A stretch of DNA of 64,000 nucleotides from Candidatus Gastranaerophilales bacterium (GCA_944326555.1 CALVEK010000002.1:62001-126000), one strand, 5' to 3'. Counted from the stretch's first letter, positions 39,839-48,723 are shown. Numbers and translations: made by a program. Notes: a model not told the origin generated them from the letters alone.

Positions 39839-40090
39839 GTCGAAAGACCCTGAAAAAATACGGTCAGGTATCGTATGCGAAGTACGGAGTAGCGGCAGGT
39901 TCCGTGAAGAAAACAATCCGCCTGTGCAATCATAGATTGCTTCGTTCGATAAACTTTGTTTATCTCTCAACGGCGGCATAGAAAGGTTACACCATTTGGG
40001 CTTCGAGTTCTCGAACCCCGTCGGGTTTCACACACTGTTCTTTTAGCCCGGGAGGCTATCTCACAAAGGTTCAGGTAATCTTTGTTCTAT
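39839..40090 (+). ncRNA. Candidate structured non-coding RNA of about 250 nt
   Basis: A 250-nt tract near 48% GC in otherwise 30% GC surroundings, with no reading frame. It has a promoter-like start and many local helices: CGTAT-GCGAA-GTACG, GCAAT-CATAG-ATTGC, GATAAAC-TTT-GTTTATC, TTCGAG/CTCGAA, TAGCC-CGGGA-GGCTA, and a closing ACAAAG...CTTTGT near 40070-40090. The first part (GGTCAGGT, GGAGTAGCGG, CAATCCGC) recalls pieces of bacterial signal-recognition-particle RNA. The diagnostic GGAAGGAAGCAGC-like apex is absent, so I do not assign it. It lies between the Xre gene and the first toxin-like cassette. Confidence 0.45.
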
Positions 40091-40192
40091 TTAATAAACA
40101 AATAACAACTATTTAAGTAATAGTTTGTTTTAATTTGTTGCGCCTTAATAATATTACACAATTGCTGCATTTATGCAGCTAGAAAGATTTTT

Positions 40193-40696
40193 ATGAAAAA
40201 TTTAGATTACAAAACCGTATCAAAATTATTATTTCCAGAACAACAAGAACTTCCTCAAAATGCATCCCAAAAATTTGATGATATCTTAAGAAGCGACTTT
40301 TACAATATGCAACAAGAACGTTTTAAAAAGTTAAATCCAAATTTAGCACCGCAAGTTGAGCAAGAACAGAAGTACAAAGAAATTGCAGATTTTATGAAAG
40401 AGCACATTATTTCTATCGGTAAGGAGCAAGCTATTAAGGATTTTCAAACAGGGATTAACTTTTTGCATATTGATATAAAGGATTTTATCAAAGAAGATGG
40501 TGACTTCGGAGAAAACACATTTAAAGCATTTTATGAAATATGCAAATTTTACGGGCTTGATGTTATCAAAGAAGCGATAAGAAAGGGTGCTGTGAGTAAT
40601 GCGGTTCTTGATAAAACAGAAAATCCGAAAATTAACACTGATTTTCTTATACACAACATAAATAAAAATTTAAATATAAACAAGGAGGTGATTTAG
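40193..40696 (+). CDS. Cassette 1 protein A: DGDFGE-motif protein
   Basis: A 167-residue hydrophilic protein, homologous along its length to the product of 60011-60532. Shared elements are KEQAIKDFQTGINFL / PKQAILDFQVGINLL, then EDGDFGENTF / EDSDFGEKTF, then IRKGAVSNAV / IKLGAANNAI. The DG.FG..T pattern resembles the peptidoglycan-binding modules of phage lysins (PG_binding_3-like); that is a resemblance only. Its stop lies one base before the start of gene B, whose ribosome site (AAGGAGGTG) is inside A, so the two are translationally coupled. It may be an adaptor or loader for B. No signal peptide is seen. Confidence 0.65.
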   Translation: MKNLDYKTVSKLLFPEQQELPQNASQKFDDILRSDFYNMQQERFKKLNPNLAPQVEQEQKYKEIADFMKEHIISIGKEQAIKDFQTGINFLHIDIKDFIKEDGDFGENTFKAFYEICKFYGLDVIKEAIRKGAVSNAVLDKTENPKINTDFLIHNINKNLNINKEVI

Positions 40697-40697
40697 T

Positions 40698-41812
40698 ATG
40701 AAAAATAAAGAATTTCAATTGTCAGGTCACGTTAGTTACAGTATTAAAACCAAATACAAATGGTTGACAGAGCCCGGTGCTTGTAAAACCTGTCTTTCAA
40801 TGCATGGCAAAATCTATGACAAAGAAGGAGTTCCTAAAAAACCTCATCCAAATTGCAGTTGTCATGTTGAAGAGATTAGTGTAATAGACCCTGAAATCAG
40901 TGCTCAATATGAATACAAAGAAGAAATAGAGCTATTAAAACTTGAAGCAGAGAAATTATTGGGGATATACGGGCATCAAAAAACAATCTTAAATCGACAA
41001 GGTCATACAAGCTAAGTCTTGAAACACAAAATGAAAAAACGTTATTACTACAAGAGGCTGATTATACAGAAAGTCAAATAAATGATTTAATAACCGGCCT
41101 GAATTCAAAAGTTGTTATTTATAATATCAATTATATAAAAGAGAAGCATCAAGAAATTTCTAATTTAAGGCAAGCAGTAATTTCTTTAAATAAAAGAATA
41201 GAAGATTTAATTGTAAAAATTAAAAAAGAAACTGTTAATGAGCTTGTAAAAAAAGGAGAATTTTTGGCCCCTGATGCAGCAGCTCTTTGGAAATTGTCCG
41301 CTACAAAATTTGAAGATGGCTTGGATTACATAAAGCAAAACGGTTATCTTGTATCACAAGTATCTTCTTTAAAAAATTCAAAGTTAGAGAAAAAAGTAAC
41401 AGAAAAATTACGTTCACAGAGGCTCAATACTAATTCTAAGGGTATTGTTTTCCACAGCAACAGTTCTTTAGCAAAAAGTATAACTGGCGCTAATATATTC
41501 AAAGATTTTGTTAAAAACAATGCTGTAGAATTAGCCCTTAATGACAGAGTTCCTGATAAAAGCTTAAACTTTGGCTTTTTAAATTCTTCATCAAACAACT
41601 CATTAGCTATTCATCGATGTGATATTGTTGATATTTATTTAGACAACAAGAACACTATACATGCAAAAGTAATTGATACTGTAGATTACAACGCTGATGA
41701 ACCTTGGGTAGAATACCCGCATGCGGTGCAAGAACACGGACTTCTCGAAAATTATTATATAATAGTTGAAATTGAATACCCGTATGAAAAGTGGAAAGAA
41801 TATCTGGACTAA
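40698..41812 (+). pseudogene. Cassette 1 protein B: toxin-like protein, one frameshift
   Basis: Two frames together encode a homologue of the intact 387-residue protein at 58846-60009. Frame 1 (40698-41015) gives the N-terminus with C29, C32, H50, C53 and C55 in GACKTC...KPHPNCSC. The reading then moves by -1 at an A6 run (40978-40983) and continues without a stop to 41812. It passes through a coiled coil, APDAAALWKLS, SKGIVFHSNSSL and a C-terminal domain (CDIVDIYLD...QEHGLLENYY). The N-terminal ligand set is like phage Mu F/minor head proteins. The C-terminal ~120 residues match the other copies but are well diverged, as in polymorphic toxins. The shift may be decay, a sequencing error or real slippage. 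A perfect AAGGAGG site precedes the ATG. Confidence 0.7.
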
Positions 41813-41821
41813 TTAATATTC

Positions 41822-41855
41822 ACAAACAGGGATAGCTATTGTTATCCCTGTTTGT
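41822..41855 (+). terminator. Terminator-type hairpin between cassette 1 B and C
   Basis: A 13-bp perfect stem, ACAAACAGGGATA / TATCCCTGTTTGT, between the B stop and the C start. It has only a short T tract. It separates transcription of B from C. Confidence 0.75.
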
Positions 41856-41861
41856 TATAAT
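41856..41861 (+). promoter_or_regulatory. TATAAT box directly before cassette 1 C
   Basis: An exact TATAAT ends 6 nt before the ATG at 41868, too close for a 5' leader. The same layout precedes all four members of family C in this window. No good -35 is visible. Confidence 0.5.
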
Positions 41862-41867
41862 TTGAAT

Positions 41868-42335
41868 ATGAAAATTTTAAAATTCTTAGGGTTAATTTTA
41901 TTTAATATAGTGTATTTATGCATTAATTTTTTTCTTTGTTATAAATTTTACAAATGGATTTATTATGATGTTTTAAACACACATTTGTATATCGATTCAT
42001 TAGAAGGTTTTGATATTTTTTTAGTATGTATTCTTTGGGTATGGATAGTTAAGTTCGCTTTGTTTCCGGCTTTATTAATGATTGGAAGAAAGATTAAATA
42101 TACAAAAACAACGGTCCAAAAAATAGAAAATAGCATTGCCAGTAATGGCTGGCTTGTTCCTCAAGCTTTAATTTTTGACTGTATTTTATTATTAGGTGCT
42201 TCTGTCTTAACAGCAAATGAAAGATGTCATGGTTTTTTCATGCTGATTCTAGTATTTATCCTTTGCGGTGGGGGAGTGATTCCTGCCTATTTAAGCCTAT
42301 CGTTTTGGAGCTTTTTTAATAAAGATAATATTTAA
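41868..42335 (+). CDS. Cassette 1 protein C: 4-TM membrane protein, immunity-like
   Basis: A 155-residue protein with four hydrophobic segments. It shares with three other products in this window an Asp inside the third segment (LIFDCILLLGA) and a GGGVIPAY motif in the fourth. Multi-pass proteins of this size directly after toxin genes are typical immunity proteins against membrane-active toxins. That role is inferred from position and paralogy only. ATG 41868 has no ribosome site and follows TATAAT by 6 nt; a TTG two codons upstream is less likely. It follows B by 55 bp across a hairpin. Confidence 0.65.
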   Translation: MKILKFLGLILFNIVYLCINFFLCYKFYKWIYYDVLNTHLYIDSLEGFDIFLVCILWVWIVKFALFPALLMIGRKIKYTKTTVQKIENSIASNGWLVPQALIFDCILLLGASVLTANERCHGFFMLILVFILCGGGVIPAYLSLSFWSFFNKDNI

Positions 42336-42375
42336 AAATCCTGTTATCATTTACTTATTTTATCTTTAAAGCAGG

Positions 42376-42696
42376 TTACGTGACTCCAAAAAATTTATTT
42401 CCGTTCCAGTGAGAACCAGTTATTTCATTGGCAATTGCTGATAGACTTTTATAAACTTTATTTTGGAACAAATATCCGTCTTTGACAGTAAGGACTTCGT
42501 ATTTATTACCCTTGAATTCTCTTATAAGTTTTGTCCCCGGAATTATTGTTGTTGTCTTTTCATTCTCTATGTTTATTGACCTCGTTTTTTCGTATTGCTT
42601 TATAAGTCGATTGAGTTTCCTTTGCGCTTTTAATGACAAAGCCCCATGCATTTCTTTCCATCGGTTGACTTTTTGTTCATAAGTGTTTTTCATCAT
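42376..42696 (-). CDS. DUF2924 family protein
   Basis: A 106-residue basic protein ending in the DUF2924 signature. A strand-rich part (GTKLIREFKGNKYEVLTVKDG) is followed by KSLSAIANEITGSHWNGNKFFGV. DUF2924 proteins are usually encoded beside phage-type serine recombinases and may help recombination directionality or DNA binding, but their function is not established. GGAAT lies upstream of the double ATG. Here it is separated from the recombinase by 11 kb, which suggests rearrangement of the island. Confidence 0.8.
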   Translation of the reverse strand: MMKNTYEQKVNRWKEMHGALSLKAQRKLNRLIKQYEKTRSINIENEKTTTIIPGTKLIREFKGNKYEVLTVKDGYLFQNKVYKSLSAIANEITGSHWNGNKFFGVT

Positions 42697-42775
42697 AGCT
42701 ATTCCTTTTTAGTTTTTGCTACAATATAAATCGCTCTATCTTGCAAATAATACAAGAGATTTCATACAAAAATTA

Positions 42776-43258
42776 TCATTCTTGAATAAAAACAATATTT
42801 TTTAGCGCGACATTATCAACAATATTAATCAGTCGTTGAGACCTCGATTTATCACTTATAGATGCATCATCAGATAAATTGCCCGCAGGAATTTGGTAAA
42901 AAGTGATATTTTTGTCATCAGAACAGATTAAGAGTTTTGGATTATAGCAATTTATTGTTAGTGCCGTATCTTTCATATGATCTTGTTTAACTGATTTTGT
43001 ATTAAACCTGATTTTACCAATTCCATTGTGATATTTTTTTGATAATTTCAACACTTCTTGCAGATCAGCCTTACCATAAAAATCGTTTTCAAGCATATTC
43101 AATAACATTGACAACAATCGTTTCTCACTACGACTGTATGAAAGTCCTGTTGAGGTTTCGCAAAATACTTTTTTACAGTCTTTGCAGCGATAACGCTGCT
43201 TTCCCGACTGAAATCCATGCTTGATAACTTTTTTAGAATTACAAAAAACACAAATCAT
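42776..43258 (-). CDS. Transposase-like zinc-ribbon protein
   Basis: A 160-residue protein beginning with a zinc ribbon of the IS1/IS1595 InsA type: CVFCNSKKVIKHGFQSGKQ, then RYRCKDCKKVF. A helical region containing EKRLLSMLLNMLEND follows. The rest does not show a DDE transposase core and looks divergent. It may be a truncated transposase DNA-binding part or a domesticated regulator. No inverted repeats are seen at its ends. Confidence 0.55.
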   Translation of the reverse strand: MICVFCNSKKVIKHGFQSGKQRYRCKDCKKVFCETSTGLSYSRSEKRLLSMLLNMLENDFYGKADLQEVLKLSKKYHNGIGKIRFNTKSVKQDHMKDTALTINCYNPKLLICSDDKNITFYQIPAGNLSDDASISDKSRSQRLINIVDNVALKNIVFIQE

Positions 43259-43427
43259 TTCTAAACTTTAAAACAAAATTAATTCAATAACAACTAAAAT
43301 ATCCAAAATAGTTGTTGTATTTATAAACAACAAAAGGGGAAATGAGTAATAACAATGCATTAAGACAACTTATATAATTTTTTTGATCTACATATATTAA
43401 CTTTGTAGGAAAAAGAAAGGAGAAAAA

Positions 43428-43692
43428 ATAACAAGACTAGATGATCTTGAAGCTCAAAAAGATAAACTGCTTGTCCATCAGGCATATGAAAAAGCAAATC
43501 TTAACAACAAAATACGAACGGAGAAATCTCGGCAAAAAAGAGAAAAAGAAAAAAAAGAAAGAACAAAGAGATGCTGCGTATAAGGATTTTAAAACTAAAA
43601 CAGAAGGAAAAGAAACACAAAATTTGATTAAAAAACTAAAAAGAATTTTAGAGGAGATAGAAATAGAATGGCAAAAGATAATACGCAAATAG
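43428..43692 (+). pseudogene. Small charged coiled-coil protein, frameshifted, AUA at the start position
   Basis: After AAAGGAG (43416-43422) the plausible frame begins with ATA rather than ATG and reads TRLDDLEAQKDKLLVHQAYE. It ends out of frame in the poly-A tract around 43540-43560. A second frame continues DAAYKDFKTKTEGKETQNL to 43692. Together they give one Lys/Glu-rich helical protein of about 85 residues. It lies just upstream of, and overlaps, the methylase remnant. Small proteins of this kind precede phage packaging genes. The upstream stretch 43259-43427 holds nothing else I can identify. Confidence 0.4.
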
Positions 43693-44947
43693 TTGTAAAT
43701 AGTGTAACTTTAAAGGATTTAAAAGCAAATCCTAAAAAGATGAAAAAATACACAGAGCATGAAATTTCCATAACAGCCAAGGTCTTAAAACGTTTTGGGG
43801 TAGTTTTGCCCGTAATTATAGATAAGTCAAAACAAATAATTCTTGGGGATCATCTAGTTCAGGCAGCAGAAAAGCTAGGTCTGTTAGAAATACCATCCAT
43901 TGAAATAAAGCATCTCTCAGAAGATGAGATTCAAATGTTTGCATTGGCAATGAATAAAATCTTAATAATGGGCGAATTACAACTTGAGGAGTTAAAAAAA
44001 AATGGCTTTTCGATACAACAATTGATATAACGCCAGAGGAACTTGGTTTTTCTTCAGTCGAAATGGATAATTTGCTTTTTACGTTAAATGTAGAATCTTC
44101 AGAATCTGAAGTTCAAGAGATAAAAAAAATACCTAAAGTACCTAGAGTAGTAAAAAAAGGTGATTTAATCCAACTTGGCAGACATAGATTGTATTGTGAG
44201 GATGCCCTACAAGTGGAAAATTACAAAACTTTATTGGGTATAGAATTAGCAGATATTGTAATCACAGACCCTCCATACAACTTAAAAATCAGTGGAAACG
44301 TGACAAAAAGACATCATCACAAAGAATTTACACAAGCTTCTGATGAAATGACTCAGTCTGAATTTACAGAGTTTTTAAACCAGAGTGTAAAAAATCTTTC
44401 GGCTTATTCAAAGAAAGGATCTGTTCATTATCTTTTTATGGATTGGAAACACATTTCAGAAATTCAATCTGCCTGCAAATATGTATACCAAAAACTTCTT
44501 AATATATGTGTTTGGAATAAAAAACGAGGAGGAATGGGTAGTTTTTACCGCAGTCAACATGAGCTCTGTTTTGTTTATCAAAATGGTTCTGGAACACACA
44601 ACAATAACATTAATTTAGGGAAAAATGGCAGAAACAGAACAAATGTCTGGGATTACACAGGGATGAATATTAGTAACAAGCAATCATAAATACTAGGAAA
44701 CATGCATCCAACAGTTAAGCCACTTGCAATGCTTGTTGATATTTTGCTTGATGCTTCAGACTACGGTGATATTGTTCTAGACTGTTTCGGCGGTAGCGGG
44801 AGTACATTAATTGCAGCACAACAATGCGGAAGACGGGCAAGAATTATCGAAATTTCGCCTGAATACTGTGATGTAATCATATATCGTTGGGAAGAGTTAA
44901 CAAAACAAAAACACACTATTTTATACAGGGAGGGAAAAAATATCTAA
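43668..44947 (+). pseudogene. ParB-like / DNA modification methylase, broken in two places
   Basis: Three pieces form one phage-type adenine or N4-cytosine methyltransferase with a ParB-like N-terminus. The first (43668-44030) gives NPKKMKKYTEHEI and a ParB-like fold, and breaks at an A9 run (43994-44002). The next frame continues DTTIDITPEELGF into 44063-44689 with the catalytic DPPY (VITDPPYNLKISG). It stops after NISNKQS. The third piece (44702-44947) holds MHPTVKPLAML and the SAM-binding DCFGGSGST motif. The catalytic and cofactor motifs survive, but the protein cannot be made whole without repair. Such methylases travel with phage terminase genes. Confidence 0.75.
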
Positions 44948-45452
44948 ACGTAAAAATAAAAAAGAAAAAAATGAATACGAAGTAGGTTACTGTAAACCAC
45001 CAGAAGAATACAAATGGAAAAAAGGCTGCAGAAGTCCGAATCCATCAGGTCGCCCTAAAAAAGTTAAAAATTTACAAGAAGCATTACAACTTTCACTAAA
45101 CAAAGAAGTAAATACAAAAGATGCTAATGGAGTTCTGAAAAAAGTTAGCTGTTTCGAGGCTCTTGCGACAAAAACCGTTATTGACGCAATTTCAAAAGAC
45201 GGACCAACAAGAAGAATGCTTTATCGAGCAGATTTACTTCTATTGCAATCAAAAGAAGAAAATCAAGAAGACGAACAAATCAAAAAAGTCACTAAAGAAG
45301 AGTCTTCCGATTCTACAGAAGTTGAAAAAGAATATGGAAAACTGCTAAAGCAATGGGTGGAAATGGAGCCTAAGCATAGGGAATTTTTTGCAAGTCAAAT
45401 GAAAAAACTTATAAAACAAGAATTGCATAAGCGTTTTAAGACATGGAAATGA
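44940..45452 (+). CDS. DUF5681 family protein, possible AUA start
   Basis: A 170-codon frame with the DUF5681 hallmark VGYCKPPEEYKWKKG, then NPSGRPKKVKNLQEAL. A helical Lys/Glu-rich C-terminus ends in MKKLIKQELHKRF. DUF5681 proteins are small phage-associated proteins, often near the terminase. The only start position that fits the strong site (GGAGGG) is ATA at 44940, overlapping the methylase stop; no ATG, GTG or TTG is in frame nearby. Either ATG has mutated to ATA or an unusual start is used. The next in-frame ATG is 92 codons in and would lose the domain. The 120 bp after it contain only a weak hairpin. Confidence 0.6.
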   Translation: MSKRKNKKEKNEYEVGYCKPPEEYKWKKGCRSPNPSGRPKKVKNLQEALQLSLNKEVNTKDANGVLKKVSCFEALATKTVIDAISKDGPTRRMLYRADLLLLQSKEENQEDEQIKKVTKEESSDSTEVEKEYGKLLKQWVEMEPKHREFFASQMKKLIKQELHKRFKTWK

Positions 45453-45573
45453 AAATTTCCCTGTTTTTTCACTGTTAATTCAGTGTTTTTAGATAATGAA
45501 ATACTGTACAATATAGGCAACGCTTCAATTTAGGGGATTTATAATTTTTTATAAAAATTTGCAATCACCAATA

Positions 45574-47322
45574 CTATTTATAAGTCTTATCTAATATCCT
45601 TTTAGCTTCTTCCTCATAGCTTACAGCAATTTCTTTCAAAATACAGGATAATCTAACAAAGCCTTCACTTTCAGCATTTTGAGCTTGTTTTGTGTATTTT
45701 TCTGCAAGTTTTTTTTCCGGTTTTGCGGAAGGATCTACTGTGTGAACACCTCTTGAATTGATACATTCAGAACTGTAACCTCTTCTTAAAAATTCGTTTT
45801 CTTTTTTATTTAATATTTTTGCAACCGTTTTATTTATAAAAAATCCTGTTTTATCTTTTGGGGTATAGAATAAGACTTTTCCAAGACTTAACAAACAGGC
45901 TTTTAGATGTCCTGACTCTGTACATATTTCAACAACTTTTTTGTACCAGTTTTCAAAAGCATGTTCATCAAATTTCCCATTTGCATTGGTGCCGGGAGGT
46001 ATTTTCCATTGTTGTAAGATTTTCGAAGCAAGTTTTGCTGTTTCTTCATCTTGTTTAGACAAGACCTTTTTCTGGTTATCTTCTTTATCTGATTTATAGG
46101 CTAATTGTACACATTCACAGAAAAAGTTGGGATCATTACATAACTTTTTATTGACAGTGACCGGTCTTACACCTTCTGTACCATCTAACAAAGGGAAATA
46201 TTTTATTTCAATTGAGAATAAATCATCTATTAAAACAGTTGAATCTTGTTGTAATGCACTTATTAACCTTACTATATGATGATATTGAATTTTTTTAATA
46301 TCATCGCTATTACTCAAAAGCATATTTAAAACATGAATAATTTTGTCAGAATTAACTTTTTGCTTTTCAAATAATGCAACATAAATACAGTTAATAATAT
46401 CAGCTGGTCTTTCGTATTCAATTAGCTTATCAATAATTGTATCTAGACTACTATTTGTCCAATACGGATTTACATCAACATCATTCCAATATAAATTTTC
46501 AATATTTTGGGACATATTGGCAATTCTATCCCAAGTATCTTTACAAAATGGCAAAAAAGTATATAGTGTTGATATTTCTTCGTCTTGCCAATCAGAAAAA
46601 GAAAACTCATCTATCCAATCCCATCCGCATACAGAAAACTTAGCTGATATGTATGCTCTAACAAATCCCTTTAGTTTCTGATTTTTATTATTGAGTAATT
46701 TCGGTATTAAAAATGGATCATAGTTAGTCGAATTAAGTTTACCAAGTGTTTCTCCCAGTATATCAGGCCTTGTAGATTTATTAATAAGTTTACCTATAGC
46801 AACCCAAAAATCATACTCTTTCAAGATTTCAGTTAGTGATTTTTCTCTTGCATTAGAAACTTTTTTATTTGTTTCTTTGTAATCAAAAGATGAACCTTCT
46901 TTGTATGGTTTTTCAAACTCTTCAAAGATTTCTTGTTCAAAAAGTCTTGCGGATTTATTTATAAGGTTTTTAGGTTCCAATTTATTTGCTATATTTTCAA
47001 GTCTTTGTAAATTATTCCCTTTAATTGCCCAGTCTGAATTGACAAAATGTTTATGTCTGGCAATTAAACTTTTCAATTCTTCCCATAGTAGGTTTTTGTC
47101 ATTTTCTTTTGCCGACATAATAAACTCAGCATCCAGCAAATCCAAATATTTGTTTAAACTGTCTATAGGCAATGAACTTATGTCTTTTAGTAATTGTTTG
47201 ACTTTGCTTATATCATTTTGGGCTTGTTCAATAAGATAATCAGAGCAAAACAAAACCTGATCAACATATTCCTTTTTAGAAACATTTTTCTTCCAATCTT
47301 TCGGAATGTAATTTCTATACAC
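45574..47322 (-). CDS. Helical C-terminal part of a large, probably defence-related protein; N-terminus missing
   Basis: A 582-codon frame from a GTG, all helical and hydrophilic, with conserved-looking patches: YRNYIPKDWKKN, CGWDWIDEF, LLDGTEGVRPV, KIPPGTNANG, SRGVHTVDPSAKPE. From memory these resemble the C-terminal region of ~1,200-residue proteins with an N-terminal NTPase or similar module, but I cannot confirm the family. Upstream in frame there is a stop only ~12 codons away, and the DNA immediately before is the tail of a decayed toxin-like gene (47340-48544). I infer that the 5' two-thirds were lost by recombination. Translation could start at GTG 47322, with AAAGGAG rather far (13 nt) upstream. 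Confidence 0.45.
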   Translation of the reverse strand: MYRNYIPKDWKKNVSKKEYVDQVLFCSDYLIEQAQNDISKVKQLLKDISSLPIDSLNKYLDLLDAEFIMSAKENDKNLLWEELKSLIARHKHFVNSDWAIKGNNLQRLENIANKLEPKNLINKSARLFEQEIFEEFEKPYKEGSSFDYKETNKKVSNAREKSLTEILKEYDFWVAIGKLINKSTRPDILGETLGKLNSTNYDPFLIPKLLNNKNQKLKGFVRAYISAKFSVCGWDWIDEFSFSDWQDEEISTLYTFLPFCKDTWDRIANMSQNIENLYWNDVDVNPYWTNSSLDTIIDKLIEYERPADIINCIYVALFEKQKVNSDKIIHVLNMLLSNSDDIKKIQYHHIVRLISALQQDSTVLIDDLFSIEIKYFPLLDGTEGVRPVTVNKKLCNDPNFFCECVQLAYKSDKEDNQKKVLSKQDEETAKLASKILQQWKIPPGTNANGKFDEHAFENWYKKVVEICTESGHLKACLLSLGKVLFYTPKDKTGFFINKTVAKILNKKENEFLRRGYSSECINSRGVHTVDPSAKPEKKLAEKYTKQAQNAESEGFVRLSCILKEIAVSYEEEAKRILDKTYK

Positions 47323-47339
47323 AGGTTTTGCAGTTCTCC

Positions 47340-48544
47340 TTTTTGTTGCAATTTTTCACCTATTTGTCCCTTTACACTTGTTCTACCAGCGTTAAAGTTG
47401 TAATAATCTTCTATCAGCATAATTAGATTGTTTTCTGAATCTAAATAAGCATCTTTAACCATTGCTCCATGTAATGATGAGTATAGATCTGAATCTATAC
47501 TTTTAAATTCCATTGTTTTATTAGTTATTCGTTTTCCTTCTTTGAGAAATATCATGTTTTCTGCTAAAAATTTACTTAGTTCATGGCTGTGTTCAATTTT
47601 TTTGAAATAGAACTGTTTGAATTTAGAACAAGAACTTTACAATCATTTTCATTTTTTCTTTTCCTTTAAATTTTTCTTCTTGTATTCGTGTTTGAATATC
47701 TTTTATTTTTTGTTCGATATTTAAATTTTTTATATTACTGTATAATTTTCCGTTTTTATTAACATACTTTTCATTATAATTGTCTACTCCTAAAGCAATT
47801 TTAAATAATTCATAAGATTCAGGCATATTATATAACTTTAAATAAGCTGCTCCTAATGCTAATGACCGTTCCTTATTAGCATATTTAATTACATTTCTTT
47901 CTGCAACTTTTACCATATTTTCTTTAACCTTGTCTATTTCTTTTTTGTTTTTGTAATACGCAATAACAAGGCTATCTGAGTAGGCTTTTGCATATTCATA
48001 ATAATAATAAAGTTTATCAATTGCACTAGTCATATCATTAGAGTATTGGACATTATCCACTTTATTTTTTATTAAGTTAACATGCTGCTTTGTTTTCTCT
48101 GCCTTATATTTAGCAGAATTTATCTGTTCTTTTACATCTTTTACTTTTTGCTGGTCTTGGAATTCAAGTTTATTTATATCAATAGAATTTTCTAACTTGT
48201 TTAACTCTTTTTCCTGCTTGTTTACTTATCTTATATACTCATCAATCTCTTCTTCTAAAGATTTTGTATCACCTAAAAGTTTTGCTAGCACAAGTTCATT
48301 TCTTTTCCTGTCTTTTATCTTTTTTCTATGCGCATCAATTGGATCTTTGTTAGTTTCATCAGATTCCTTTTCAAGAATTTCAATATGACACTTGCAGTTT
48401 GGGTGTGGACGATCAGGTATTTCATCTGCTGACTCAAATAGTTTTCCATCCATTTCTTTGCATACTTCACAAGCACCTGACTCTGAACTCCACTGATAAA
48501 TTACGTTTTCTTTAACTGCATATCCATATAATTTTTTTTGCCAT
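47340..48544 (-). pseudogene. Decayed cassette B gene (third toxin-like copy)
   Basis: Pieces in several frames align in order with the intact B protein at 58846-60009. They are the N-terminal CEVCKEMDGKLFES...RPHPNCKC, a coiled coil, KYANKERSLALGAAYLKLYN (48060-47623), NSNSSISKK, and the C-terminal domain LHGAMVKDAYLDSENN...DYYNFNAG...LQQKGELQN. Breaks lie at homopolymers: an A8 where seven would keep frame just after the ATG (48532-48539), around 47655, and an A7 near 47600. The end is cut off at about 47340, where the next gene fragment begins. The first ~310 bp are nearly identical to the other copy, while the C-terminal domain differs strongly. No gene A precedes it. Confidence 0.8.
48234..48544 (-). 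repeat. Near-identical N-terminal block of gene B (copy 1)
   Basis: About 310 bp that match 59699-60009 in the same orientation with only scattered differences. Similarity continues ~18 bp upstream of the ATG (the GGATTAATTAA leader) and then stops. It indicates a recent duplication or gene conversion of the conserved end of B. Confidence 0.85.
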
Positions 48545-48723
48545 CTTAATTAATCCTTTCATTGCAAATTTAGGCCATTTTTGTCCAAAAGGAAACTATT
48601 AGAGAACTGGTGAAAAAGTTTTGTATAAATAAGCAAATACCTTTCTCAAAAATGATTTTACTTTATAAAGTTTTGCAATAGCTTTAAATAGCAAGAAAAT
48701 TATATTATAGCGAGCAGCTTCTT

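Noticed and set aside
39839-40090. Calling the structured tract an SRP RNA, a group II intron domain V or a cobalamin riboswitch
   Set aside because: Short matches exist (GGTCAGGT; CGTATGCGA...GTACGG; AATCCGC), but the diagnostic elements of each family are absent and no intron protein or B12 gene is near.
43441-43692. The ATG-initiated 83-codon frame as an intact gene
   Set aside because: Its first half (MILKLKKINCL...) is the wrong frame of a better coding sequence (TRLDDLEAQKDK...). Only the second half is coding, so a frameshift is the simpler reading.
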